The notes beneath the pieces are model-generated. The model searched no databases, was not told the DNA's origin, and saw nothing but the letters and a program-made list of their open reading frames with translations. From Anoplolepis gracilipes (taxonomy: Eukaryota > Arthropoda > Insecta > Hymenoptera > Formicidae), in assembly GCF_047496725.1 (NCBI RefSeq), contig NC_132973.1, positions 10,426,233 to 10,490,232 of the forward strand: 64,000 nucleotides of DNA, in the 5' to 3' direction. Both the position numbers and the translations under genes were made by a program. How positions within the stretch are numbered: the first letter of the stretch is position 1; every line of letters begins with the position of its first letter. Shown piece after piece: positions 42,586-53,865 of this stretch.

Positions 42586-43003
42586 ACAGGGTATGCCGAA
42601 ACTACAGAATATCATTTTAAGAGAAGATTTTCTTACCAATTTGGATACGATTTTTCCTCAGCGAAAATATCGAGGAAGATCATCATTTTTTGCAAGCTTC
42701 CAATTTTTGCCATTATATATCTTTGTAACTAACAAGTCTTAAATTAAATCTTAAATTCAAATTTTATCAAAGTAAACTTCAGTTAAAAATTAACTGAAGA
42801 AGATAATTGTTGTGTTAATCTTTCAACTCTACAAAGTTTAGTTTATAAAAAACTTCGTTTTTCGTAAACAAAAACTTTTTTTTTTGCAATCGCTTATAAC
42901 TTGAAAATTGTATCTCGACATTTTCGCTCAGAAAAAAATCCTCTCCAAATTGATTAAAGAATCTGCTATTAAAAAGACATTTAGTAGTTTCGAGACACTC
43001 TGT
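42586..43003. mobile_element. Foldback element with ACAGGGT-type ends
   Basis: About 418 bp with imperfect inverted arms of roughly 100 bp. The left arm starts ACAGGGTATGCCGAAACTAC. The right arm, read in reverse complement, starts ACAGAGTGTCTCGAAACTAC. The two share CAATTTGGA and GCGAAAATxTCGA further in. It sits against (TA)n, as does the element at 60262. There is no protein-coding frame. Confidence -1.
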
Positions 43004-43016
43004 ATATATGTTATGA

Positions 43017-43017
43017 G

Positions 43018-43062
<45 letters not shown>
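43017..43062. repeat. (TA)n microsatellite
   Basis: About 45 bp of TA directly right of the foldback element, possibly its TA-rich target. Confidence -1.
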
Positions 43063-43064
<2 letters not shown>

Positions 43065-43194
43065 GTCATAATAATTTTTAATGTTCTAGATATTTTAATA
43101 AATGGTGACCTGTCATAAGAAAGTAAAAAACTAAGAAAAAATTGACACGAAATTTCTTATAAAATCTGTCTCTAGCGACTCAAGAAAATTTGTC

Positions 43195-43198
<4 letters not shown>

Positions 43199-43241
<43 letters not shown>
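43199..43241. repeat. (GA)n microsatellite
   Basis: About 43 bp of perfect GA, followed by a GC-richer stretch to about 43480. Confidence -1.
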
Positions 43242-43243
<2 letters not shown>

Positions 43244-46200
43244 AAGGCGCGACGTTACACCGGAACGATCTCATCTATTTGGCTACTGGATGCCGTAGCG
43301 AGGAGCGAATGGAAAGAGTTGTAGCGTGCAACGACGAGGCCGAAACGGCCGGAATTGCGAGGAAGGTAGAAAGCGAAATGGATAGCATTCCATCTTACAC
43401 CGCGAAGACAATATTGCTCAAAGACGTTTTGAAAGTTCGGTAATAGGAAGCGCTTCTATCCTCTCGAACGGCTGTGCTAACGGCATTCGATTCGCTCCTT
43501 TCCTCCTACATTTCTACCTTTTCTACCTTTTCTGTTTTCCTTTCGTTTACTCTCTCGAATGTCTATAAAACCCCCTTTCGTCTCAAAGCACGCCGATACG
43601 CAAATTCTCCTCGTTGAGGTTCTAAAAATGTCAAATCGCCACTCTAAGAGTTTCGAGACATGAATCTTAAAAATTGACGATAAGCGCATCGTTCCGTAAT
43701 CAATTTCTACGTCACGTACAACATGGATCTTCCCTTTTCATATCCATTCGTTTCTCTCACTTTCGAATTTAATCGAATTATCTGATAATTCTTTCATCTT
43801 TACTCTGGCAGAAATATTAATACGTAAAATGATTTACGAAAGATTTTAAGGGTTTATACACGTCATAATAAATTAATAAAATATCAAAGAAAGAGCCATC
43901 GTGTAATTGCATACATCAAATGTATAAATCTACATGAATAATGCAAATGTAATATCCATACAGCATTCATATAGCGTATTAGATAATACAATATATATGT
44001 ATATATATATATATATATATAAATAATAGGCATTGAGTGCATAACATTACTTGATCAAATATATGCATCCGCTAATAACGTAATTAACACAGTGTCATAA
44101 TTATACTCCAAAATTTTAATAAAGAAGCATCAAAAATAAATTATTTGCCAAGAAAATAACACGCTATCGAATGTCGATATCAATAATGTTGACATGCATA
44201 TGTTGCATATTAACGAACCCGGCTCGCAAAACATATGTATATAAAATATATGTTTATAATTTTAATTATCAGACTTCGTCCGACGTACTTTACCAGCGTC
44301 AGGCAAGCTGCATAATATTGCGCAGCCTGTTCACGGTATAATGTCATTACTAACCATCTACAAAAGCTTCAAAAGCCACTAGGCCCGCGGCGAGCATTAA
44401 TTTTTCTCACCGGTGCGGCCAAACCAACTCCGACGTTATTTACCGGAGCGAAACCCGAGAAAAACGAGGTAGCAGTGGCAAGCAGCCCCGTTGCTGCATC
44501 GGTCGTGAACAACGCCGCCGGCCAACCGCGAGACGAGCGTTGTTAGAAGGGCCTTCTGCCATTTCGTAAATCAGCCCAGCGAGCTAAAAGCTTTGCCTGA
44601 AGTCGCTGCACCGTGAAAAGATCTAATGCACGTCGCCGTTTCAATAATACACCGGACTCGCAGGCTGCTATGGCCGACTAGAAAAACATTTCGCGGACAT
44701 ATGCGCAAATTTTTTTTTTCTTTTTGGGACATTTTTTTTGTCTGTTTTTGTTTTACACGTGCCGTAACGAGATACTCATATTACACGCTGTGCATGAGCA
44801 CAAAGCGGATGTATTCGATATCGGCGATAATACGCCGAAGAGAAATTCGAATTTCAAACTTTCTTATCCAATTGCATTTCGCATATTATCGTGAATTTTT
44901 CGCGTATTGTTCGCATCTAATTACGCATCGGCGCATCGTCGTTTCAGAATATTAATCGTCTCTTGCTTTTGAGGTAGCCCCATAATAAAGAAAGTTGCCT
45001 TTTCTACTATCCTGTTATAAGCCAACCAGGTGTGGCTAATAAGAGTTAAATAGAATTAAAACTCATATTAAATGTGGAAAGTTCGTTAACTTTTAATTTA
45101 ACTGTATTAACCTTTTTATGCTTGTAACTTTCAATTTTATTTCGTTAAATTGTAAGAAAGTTTGAAAGTCTGTTAACCGTTACGCAATTATTCACTTAAA
45201 TTAACACGTGTAATAGTCTCGCGATCGATATTTAAGTTCAAAAATGTTTCAACAAATTGATTTCATCAAATCTGAGATCATTTCTATTTAATCGCGTACT
45301 TGTAGTCCTTACGTCTTAATTTATCTTCTCCCGATAACTTATACTTATGTATAATGTATATCCTTGTTCTCATTATTGAGAAACACAATCTTTCTCATAA
45401 TAAATAGCTGGCATATTTCCGCAAGCTCGCCAATGATCACGGTAGATTATTCTCCCCGACTATTGTTCTTCGCAGTTTCTCTGCATATTGTTTTCGTTTA
45501 TACCTTGGAGAATATCAACAATGCACTCGGTGTAGTACATCTCCCGTGAGAATCGATTGTAGTTTCATGTAAGCGAATACTGTACATTCGTACAGTAGCA
45601 AGCATACTGATTGTTTCTGCATGTTCAAATGAAATATTTCAAGCAACGAATATTTAAAGAAACGAGACATTTTCATACATTTTTCAAATATAGAGCGACA
45701 AGCCGGTTGACGATATCCATTTGATTAATAAAAACAGATTTCATTTATGATTGAAAATATACATTTTTTTTTCCTCGCATTATTAACAAGTTCAATTAAA
45801 GATCAAACTAAAATACTAGATAGATCAATTCTATCCTTTTATAAAAACTATAAATATAAAAAAAAAATATATATATATGTATGTACATACATACGTCTGA
45901 ATATATATAACACAATCTCTATACGTTACATATATGTACTATACGTATGTATATGTGATCCGAAGCAATAACACGAAGCATGTAGGTAGGTATGTATATA
46001 CATTCATGCGCGTCCCTAGTGGTGCGGAAAAAATAGAATATGAAACAGGAAGATGGGTAATCGTCGTGGCACAGTTCAAAAATCACACGGATATACTTGC
46101 GTCCGACGACTGTACTAGACGATCGTAACGATTGACGAACGAATGACGATCAGCTTACGATGAATACATCCATACACACATATACATATATGAATCACAT

Positions 46201-46248
46201 TTTCACGCTTTGTATATACATATAAATGTGTATACATGTGTATACATG

Positions 46249-46252
<4 letters not shown>

Positions 46253-46305
<53 letters not shown>
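46253..46305. repeat. Compound (TA)n(TG)n microsatellite
   Basis: TA for about 32 bp, then TG for about 21 bp. Confidence -1.
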
Positions 46306-49300
46306 ACTGTGTACCCTCATGCATTTATTTATGGAAGATTCCGGAGAGTCGACGGACCAGATGCAACGACGAAATCGCGTTGGTTTCGTACGACACGGCT
46401 ATCGCCACGAGAGGAGACTCGATTTACATACGCAACTTTTGCAGTTTAACGGCAAATATACGCGGGAGCCACATATACCGTATGCGTGGTGAACTCTCAG
46501 TCCGAGTCGTGCCCCTGCGGTTGCTGTTTGCATTCGAGAAAGTACCTTCGTGCGGCTTTCGGACCGCTCTAACCCCTGCACTTATTGCATTACAAATCCT
46601 CAATTTTCTTCAAATTAAGGCAAATAGAGATATCCATCGCAATGCATATGTATGCAAGTCATCGTACAGCGAGCTCGGAAACGGAAATATACATAATAGA
46701 ATTGTAATTTTTCAACAAAGCAGAAGAATCATCCCACCACATAGCTTTCATTACGTGAATAGCTTACTTTTATCGTATTCGATGTACCGTTACATACTTA
46801 TTGCTATAGAATGTCGATCGGCAATCGATAAAGAAAATTAATTATTAGTCATAATAATTACAGAGATGGTTCCGTACAAGAAAAGCCCTTGATTAAATCG
46901 AGCCCAAAGTAATGCATCGATAATATTAGGGTGAAATCCGATTCCGTTCATCTTGTTATTGTTAATTAATGGATGTTGAGGGAGAGAGAGAGAGAGAGAG
47001 AGAGGGGGGGAGAGAGAGCGCGAGAGATGACTGATAATTCGCATTGCTGGACCGAGCAACACCGGTGCTCATAATCGGCGCCGCGCTAATGGATGGTTGT
47101 TATTTGGCGCGGTGCGATCAAGCGTCTCCACGTGCGACAACGTTAACGAGATATCAAATGATAGCGGTCGCACGCAAAGCTGTCGCCGATGTGAATGTGG
47201 TCGTTACATCAATGCATTTCAACTGTTATAATTACGGTTTATAGCATGGCATATGACATGTTCCTTACAATCCCTCAAACTGATTATCCCTCCATTCCCG
47301 TTATATTTCGAAATTTATCAAACATTGTCTCGCAGAAAATATTCTTCCTTCCCGTTTGGAATCTCTTTGAGAGATAATCGTACGATATTATCATACCGAA
47401 AAGTTTTCGCAAAGCTCAAGATATAATAATGTAAGATGAGAGAGGAGTAACTGGAGACGAAATCTCGTTTCAGTATCCACGAGTCAGCAAATTAGGACGT
47501 ATTTTAACGTTTGCCCCTGAGAAATTAGGATTCTCGCTACCGCTATAGGAATCCCTCCGAGGCAGCCAGTTCGATGTTAAACGCTTGCGCGCGATAATTA
47601 TACGCTTCTGGGACGCTGCGTGTCCCGTGAATGCGATTAACTCCTGGTATTTCGGCGTCGGATTTAATCTGCGCGTTATCATCTAGATTACGCAGCTCGA
47701 GGACCAGCCATGCGTTTCGAATCTCGATCTTCCGTGATTTGCCACCTCGATTGTACGCGTTCGAATATTGCTCGGACAATGCGCTCACGAAATGAACGGT
47801 TATATTAACCAATTTTTCCAGAAGAGAGAAAATTTCAGAGTTTATTTTTTTGCGCTGAATGTAAATACACGCAAATCGAGCGTGAAGCATACATACGAGT
47901 ACGTGTGCAAACTTTATTTTTATCTATTAGATACACATTCGTTTCATTCAAGGCTTTATATTGCGACACTTTAATAGCATTATTTATGTAAAAAGATACA
48001 CACATATAAATTTTATTTATATATATATAAAGATTTTGTGAAAGCAAGAAATTTTTACGCACAGAAATCCAGCATGAAATGCTCGTCAACCGAAAAGGTA
48101 CTCTGATAAAATTACAGCGACACAAAAACTCCTTGAACTCGTCAGGACTCAGGACCGTCGTCGCGCCACGTCCTTTCCAATGTTCTCGCATTTCTGTTTC
48201 TTCCGGAACGCTGATGCACCTATAACCGTTCCACGGAGAATTACAGCGCAAGTCGAACAAAATTTCTACGGAAAATCGCAAGCTCGCGTGCTTAGCTGCA
48301 ACATTTGCCATTTTAATGGACGTTCGCGTTAATAATGCCGCTTGGTGCGAGCACCTTTCGCGATTCGATAAGAATCCTTAACATGAAATACGATAAGAGA
48401 CAGAGAATGATAACGGCTATTAGCGAAGATGAAGCGTGCGCGTGCGAAATTATCGGGGTAACAAACGCGATTAAAACAATTAGAGAACGCTATTTATTTG
48501 ATCCAAACTTCCCTCTCTGCGAAAATTGTGCGTCAGATGTTTAAGCGGGCTAATTTTGTTTCGCGATCGACCGAGGCATGTTTTAAAATTTATCCCGCCT
48601 GATAACGCGAAGGATAACGGAAAGGCTCGTTTTATATATAGCATTACGTAGCATAATCTAATACAACGCTATTACGAAAGAAGTGGTAAGAAAAACGTCA
48701 CTGCTTGATGCGAAGGAGGATCTCATTGTTTCATCAAGATAATGTCCTCGGTTTACCGTCCTCTTCTTTTCCCTTCCCCCTTCCCCCTCGCCCCTTCCCC
48801 CTTGCCGCTTCCCGCCGGGAGAGATCCGCGTCGGAATTTGTCGATGTAATTTCACGCGAACGATAAAGCGACACGTTGGAATTTGTGTTCTTTTGTCGTC
48901 GGCAATATTACTATACGACAAACTATAAACGCAGCCAAGCTATTTCCCAGCGATAAGAGCTCTGAGATGGTGTGATTGCTGCATGATCGATCACATTCAC
49001 TATTCAAACTTCACACGCGAATAACGTATATATATATATAATATATGTAATACTAAAATCGATATTATATATAATAATAATTCTAACATTAATACATATC
49101 TGCACGCGATTGTTATCCACCATTCGTTTAGCAGCTTTAATATAGTTTTACTCGTAACCTAACGACGTAGCGATCAAGCTTGCTACGTCAGTTTTAAACA
49201 TTCGCTTCAGACTATGGAATAATTCGTGTTTCGCGAAACATATTGCGAATTAAGAGGAATGATGAAATACCAAAGTTTCAACCTCAACTGAAGTGTAATC

Positions 49301-49360
49301 AGCACTTTTCGATCTGATAAGAATTCCAATATTTTGGATATACTTTCGGGTAATGAGAAC

Positions 49361-49361
<1 letters not shown>

Positions 49362-49405
<44 letters not shown>
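49362..49405. repeat. (GA)n microsatellite
   Basis: About 43 bp of GA. Confidence -1.
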
Positions 49406-49408
<3 letters not shown>

Positions 49409-51061
49409 AGCGAAGAAAGGCATCTCGAGGGAAGAAAGAGAATAATCGACTGTTGAGGAAGTAAACTTCTCTTTATAAATAAGCGTGACGGGTTGCCTAC
49501 GAATCGGTTGAGACTGTGTAATAAGACTTCACAGCGCCCGGTATTGGCAAGTCCTGATTTATTCCGACCAACTGAGACGGCAGCAGAGGAAAGAGACGGA
49601 AGAAGAGGAAAGAAACGCGAGAAGGGAAGAAAAGCTCGGATGGCGAGACCGAGTTGGAGAGTACACATTTCCTTCTCTTCCCCTCCGTCTGGGATTGCAT
49701 AAGCCGTCGTTAGAATTCCTATGTTCCCCAGATCTCGGCTTTATAACTGAACGAAACGGTTTGTCTGCGGATGTGATCGTTCCTTCCTTCGTAGAAAGAC
49801 CAATCCCCCTCTCTTTTCGGAAAAATCTCGTCACACACGTTGCGCATCCAAAGTACAAAATTTTATCGATACTTTGTCCTCGATCGGAGAATCGCTTGAA
49901 TATTCTTCTCTCAGTGAGCTTGGTGTAGAATCGTGCGCAATATATATCGCATCCTCACGTGAAAATTTCAACATTCCTAAGCCACATCAGGATCGAAAAT
50001 ATCCCCCCCGTTCTTGAATATTAACTGAATATCAAATCGCGGCCTTCACAAGAGAACGATGCGGAATATTCGGCCGCTTTTTCGACGATCGATTAAATAA
50101 TAGCATCAAAGAGAAGAAGAGAAAAACTGAAAGTTTTTTTTTTTTTTTTTTTTTTTTAAGAGCGTTTTATTTTAAGAGACGCTTTCAAAAGATTATTATT
50201 CTGCATATATGCATTATTTGGAATAACGATGAGAAGAAATTCGCCTTCGCGCTAATCCCAAATTCTTTTTATACAAAACCGCGACATCAATCGACGGGCC
50301 ATTATGGAAACCCGATTAGAACGTGGCTCGTAAAATTCACGATGCCAAAGCTCTATGGATATGGACCGATGGTGGTGAAACGAGAGACCGCGGCGCTGGC
50401 ACAAGCAGTTTAAACTCTCGAAAAAGCCGCCGTCGCGCGCGGAATTTAAGTTCCTAACTATTTGAACGGTTGCCAGAAATAAAGCCCCTGAGGCAGTTGC
50501 CGCTGACCAAAAATTATTTCTCAAGTTCTGCAATGCAACTTTATTTTTACGGTAAACGGTCCGCTCGCCGATGCTTAACGACGTTCAAAGACTATAGAAA
50601 TGAACAACGAAAGTTGTCATTTTGGCGTTCACGCACGATAACATAAACAGCTCATAGAAAAAGAGCGACAGTTTCTTGATTAATGGAAGGATAAGAATGA
50701 AAGAAACGTAAAGTCATGATAATAAATGATGCAGCACTGTCTGTTGCAACTTTTACAGATCATTATAGAAATCTTTAACGTGCGATAAGAGCAAACGGCG
50801 AATAACGACCAGACGATGTGAGAAAAGGTCGGGAAAATAAGGTAAAACTTGGCAATTCTCGACGTTAAAGAACACATCGGCATATTCTCAAAAGAAATCA
50901 TTACTCGCGGGTTTTTTAACGTTTGTTCAAAAATAAAAGAATAAATTCAAACAGACCTGCGATATGTATGCTATACGTATAATTTGGAACAAATGTCACC
51001 AAATTTTATGACATAAATAATATGACGTAAATAATAGAATATAAAATTAAATACCTGGAAT

Positions 51062-51064
<3 letters not shown>

Positions 51065-51107
<43 letters not shown>
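51065..51107. repeat. (TA)n microsatellite
   Basis: About 43 bp of TA, followed by degenerate TA. Confidence -1.
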
Positions 51108-51111
<4 letters not shown>

Positions 51112-51443
51112 TATATATAAATACTGTGCGCGCATAATTAAACTCATCAGAAAATCATATTAGCAAAGAAAGCCGAAAAATATAAAATCACGATCAAGCT
51201 GTTCCAACTGATCGCGTATCTTCCTGCTTGAAATCCTTAATGTATAAGAAAGATCTTTTCACTAGCTGTATCGACATTCGAAGGGTTATGGAAAAATGAT
51301 ACGCTCCAACGGACTTTACAAGTTTTTAAAACAAAAGTCGAATGATATGTAGGAGAATAATATACCACGACCGTTCGTTCCATCATTTGGATCCACGAAA
51401 TATTCCGTTTATTTCACAGAACATGGAATTTATCCCAACCCTG

Positions 51444-51446
<3 letters not shown>

Positions 51447-51474
<28 letters not shown>
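51447..51474. repeat. (CT)n microsatellite
   Basis: About 28 bp of CT; one of the few in this orientation. Confidence -1.
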
Positions 51475-51477
<3 letters not shown>

Positions 51478-52524
51478 ATTTCGGTCAGATATTTCATAAC
51501 CCTCTATTGCAGCTACGGTGACTGAAAAATATTTCGATATCTGCATACTTATTGATTTTATTTCTCGCGCTACTTTCTTCTCTCTCCCTTCTCCTCATTT
51601 ATTCTCTTTCATTTTTTCCTTTTAACTTTCTTATATCATTATGTTTTTTTTCCCATATAATGCAGTTTAACAAACCTGAATATCTGTATTCGTTAAATCG
51701 ATATTATATAAAGAAATTTATAAAAAAAGTTGTATAAAAATAATACAAGTTTTAAATTACGTTTTAAAAGTACGAAACATCAAGACGTGATATATCTTGA
51801 TACATCTCATACTAAATATGCATATATCAGTAATTGCATCCACCGTCTCTTGCATAGATATAAGTAAATTTAACTTGAAAAAAAATGTGAGGAAAGAAAA
51901 GTTAAAAAAAATATCGCGCGTGTCGACCAATAAGGATACGAGACTTAACTATTTTCTCCGACGAAAAAGATCGTATTCTCGAAATGATATTTTCTACCAG
52001 CATTTTTGAAGTGCTTCGTTATCGTAAAATACTTGGTGAAATACGTCACTCACTCTCGTGGTACCGTGATTAATTCACAGTTATCCTATGCGCATAATTA
52101 TAATCGCTCGCGTTCGAATATATAAATTCTGAAACTCCAAATGTTCCAAGTTCTCTTTTCAACGCGCGCCGGTCTCATTAATCTCGACGGAACTATTTGC
52201 TCAACTACTCGCTCAACACGGAGCTAGAACTGACCTATAGAGATACCGTCAAACGTCCTAGATGAAAGCTGAATTTGATCTTCAAAATGTCTATCAGTCT
52301 TACGTCTGTCATTAATCAAATATAACTGACAACTGCGATATTGCCGGCTATCAATCAATCATTGGTAGCTGGCTAGGTCAGTCGCGAATTATCCGTTAGC
52401 GCATGCCAATTATGCATTGATGATAGATGCTAATGAGATTACTGCTTTAGAACACGATATACCCATTAAAGCTAAATATTTTTATGCACTGCGATTAAAA
52501 AAAGACGATGTTATTATGATAATA

Positions 52525-52724
52525 GGGTAAACTAGGCTATGATGGTCATAGGCTGTATATTTTCTAATAATCGCTACATAGTGCTCTTTTTTTAACCATT
52601 ATTATAGATAATCGATATTGTAAATATCAATTAATGACTAAGAAAGCGTATTATATAGCGATTATTAGAAAAATTACAGCCTATGGCCATCTATTCCGTA
52701 TGGCTATCATACCCTAGTTTACCC
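52525..52724. mobile_element. 200-bp MITE derived from the GATGGCCAT family
   Basis: Exactly 200 bp between TA dinucleotides. The ends are near-perfect inverted repeats: GGGTAAACTAGGCTATGATG at left and the complement of GGGTAAACTAGGGTATGATA at right. The interior contains only the sequence of one end region of the 597-bp elements (TAATCGATATTGTAAATAT and flanks), so it is an internal-deletion derivative. Confidence -1.
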
Positions 52725-52864
52725 TATTATAATTTTACATATTTCTCTTATCCTTGTTTTATTCAAAATGCATAGTCATATGAGATCGTGCAACTCATAT
52801 GTATGTCAAAAGCTAGCTGTATATTATCAAGAGAGAAAAAGAGAAAATTATATATATGAATAAG

Positions 52865-52928
<64 letters not shown>

Positions 52929-53651
52929 TAGAAGATATGAATAAGAGACGGGACTGCAATTAAGTGGCGTGGAACGCGGGCGTCATGAGAACATCGTTAT
53001 AGCATCGAGATCACCATTATGCCGCGAAGAGGACGATCCTAACGACGTGGTCGCCACCCGTAATTTATGGTCCAGCGAAAACGCGCCACGAGATGTGTGG
53101 ATTATATATCTACAGAGAACAAGTTTTCAAAAGTACTTTACAAGAGTGGATTAAGAGAATAATACACGTGGCTTTTGTCATTTTCGTCATTAGCGAAATT
53201 AGCCTCATTCGCGTTAATACGCGAGCGAAACTTGGCGATACAGCCCGAAACAAGCACCATAGTGATTACATCAGACCAGAGAAGCGTTTCAAATTGATTA
53301 TACAGGGTGCTGTAGGTTTTTCCGAACGCGAATTGTTCGATCATTTTGAAATTGAGTGTTGGTTGAAGAAAATTGTTCGTCAATTGGTTAAAATATAGGT
53401 TTCTGATTAAATCAAAATCCGGTTGACATAAGCGTCCTTCTCTTTGGCCATTAATATCCGCGGTTTTCGATAATGGCGACGATTCCGAGACACCCTATAC
53501 AAACGCCGTTGATTTACGAGCCGCACTGCGGTCGTCAGATCAAAGTGCATATCGTTGGTAGCAGTGGGGAATAGCAGCTCTCTTGATTGCTTCGAGGTTG
53601 CCAAGTCCCGGACGGTCAAATGAACATACGCGCAATGACGCGCTCACTTAC
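52725..53651. other. Intronic DNA next to the Ig1 exon donor
   Basis: Contains a 52-bp (GA)n at 52871-52922 and a possible short element with ACAGGGTG/CACCCT ends at about 53302-53497. No coding sequence seen. Confidence -1.
52871..52922. repeat. (GA)n microsatellite
   Basis: About 52 bp of perfect GA, less than 1 kb from the Ig1 exon donor. Confidence -1.
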
Positions 53652-53865
53652 CTGACACCGCTAGATGGACAGTTCTGATTAATGGTGGGTGAGCGCTGAC
53701 TTGACACTCGTAAAGGCCGGCATCGCGTTCTGTAGCAGAGCGCAAGAGCAATCGCCAGTCATTAGGCTTCTCAAAGGCCAGGGAGAATCTGGAGTCGCTG
53801 GCGTATGTATCCAGGCCGATGGTGAGTAAATGGAGCTCCTCCCCCCGTCTACGCACCCAGGATAC
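53652..53865 (-). CDS. dpr: Dpr-family Ig protein, exon for second half of Ig domain 1 (partial gene)
   Basis: Internal coding exon of 214 nt, 71 codons plus one base. The acceptor reads TTCTTTTACAG before GTATCC, and the donor reads TCAG then GTAAGT. The peptide opens V-S-W-V-R-R-R, with Trp3 as the conserved Ig strand-C tryptophan. It continues L-H-L-L-T-I-G and D-T-Y-A-S-D-S-R-F, then P-N-D-W-R-L, and reaches D48-A-G-L-Y-E-C54, the canonical strand-F motif carrying the second disulfide cysteine. It ends at the strand-G/linker segment T-V-H-L-A-V-S. This order is the hallmark of Dpr proteins, neuronal cell-surface Ig proteins whose Ig1 binds DIP receptors. The S-A-H-P-P and P-N-D-W-R-L segments look closest to dpr18/dpr20, from memory of the family and not from an alignment. 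The exon starts in phase 0 and ends in phase 1. An in-frame stop follows the donor at once. The partner exon with the first Ig1 cysteine was not found in the next 10 kb upstream. Family call strong; subgroup moderate. Confidence -1.

Larger units (their letters stand above)
43242..52524. other. Intronic DNA, no gene seen, GC-richer near 44.3-44.6 and 49.5-49.8 kb
   Basis: Noncoding-looking sequence. Frames such as 46236-46841 and 47835-48311 begin or end in TA-repeat translation and contain no known domain. A CpG-rich block at 44290-44640 stands out from the AT background. Confidence -1.
25468..53651 (-). other. Giant intron between the Ig1 and Ig2 exons of the dpr gene
   Basis: A GT-AG intron of 28,184 bp, phase 1, bounded by a GTAAGTGAGCG donor at 53651 and a TTTTTGTCGCAG acceptor ending at 25468. 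It holds the GATGGCCAT elements, two foldback elements, a candidate hairpin and many microsatellites. I see no coding sequence with protein-like composition and no transposase. Confidence -1.

Noticed and set aside
46236..46841. 201-codon plus frame
   Set aside because: It begins in TA/TG microsatellite (Ile-Tyr, Cys-Val repeats), and the rest has no recognisable domain and no splice support.
47835..48311. 158-codon minus frame
   Set aside because: The N-terminal part looks moderately protein-like, but the rest is AT-derived and no motif is recognisable.
53302..53497. Possible 200-bp element with ACAGGGTG and CACCCT ends
   Set aside because: Only about ten terminal bases are inverted and the inner sequences do not pair, so evidence is too weak to call it.
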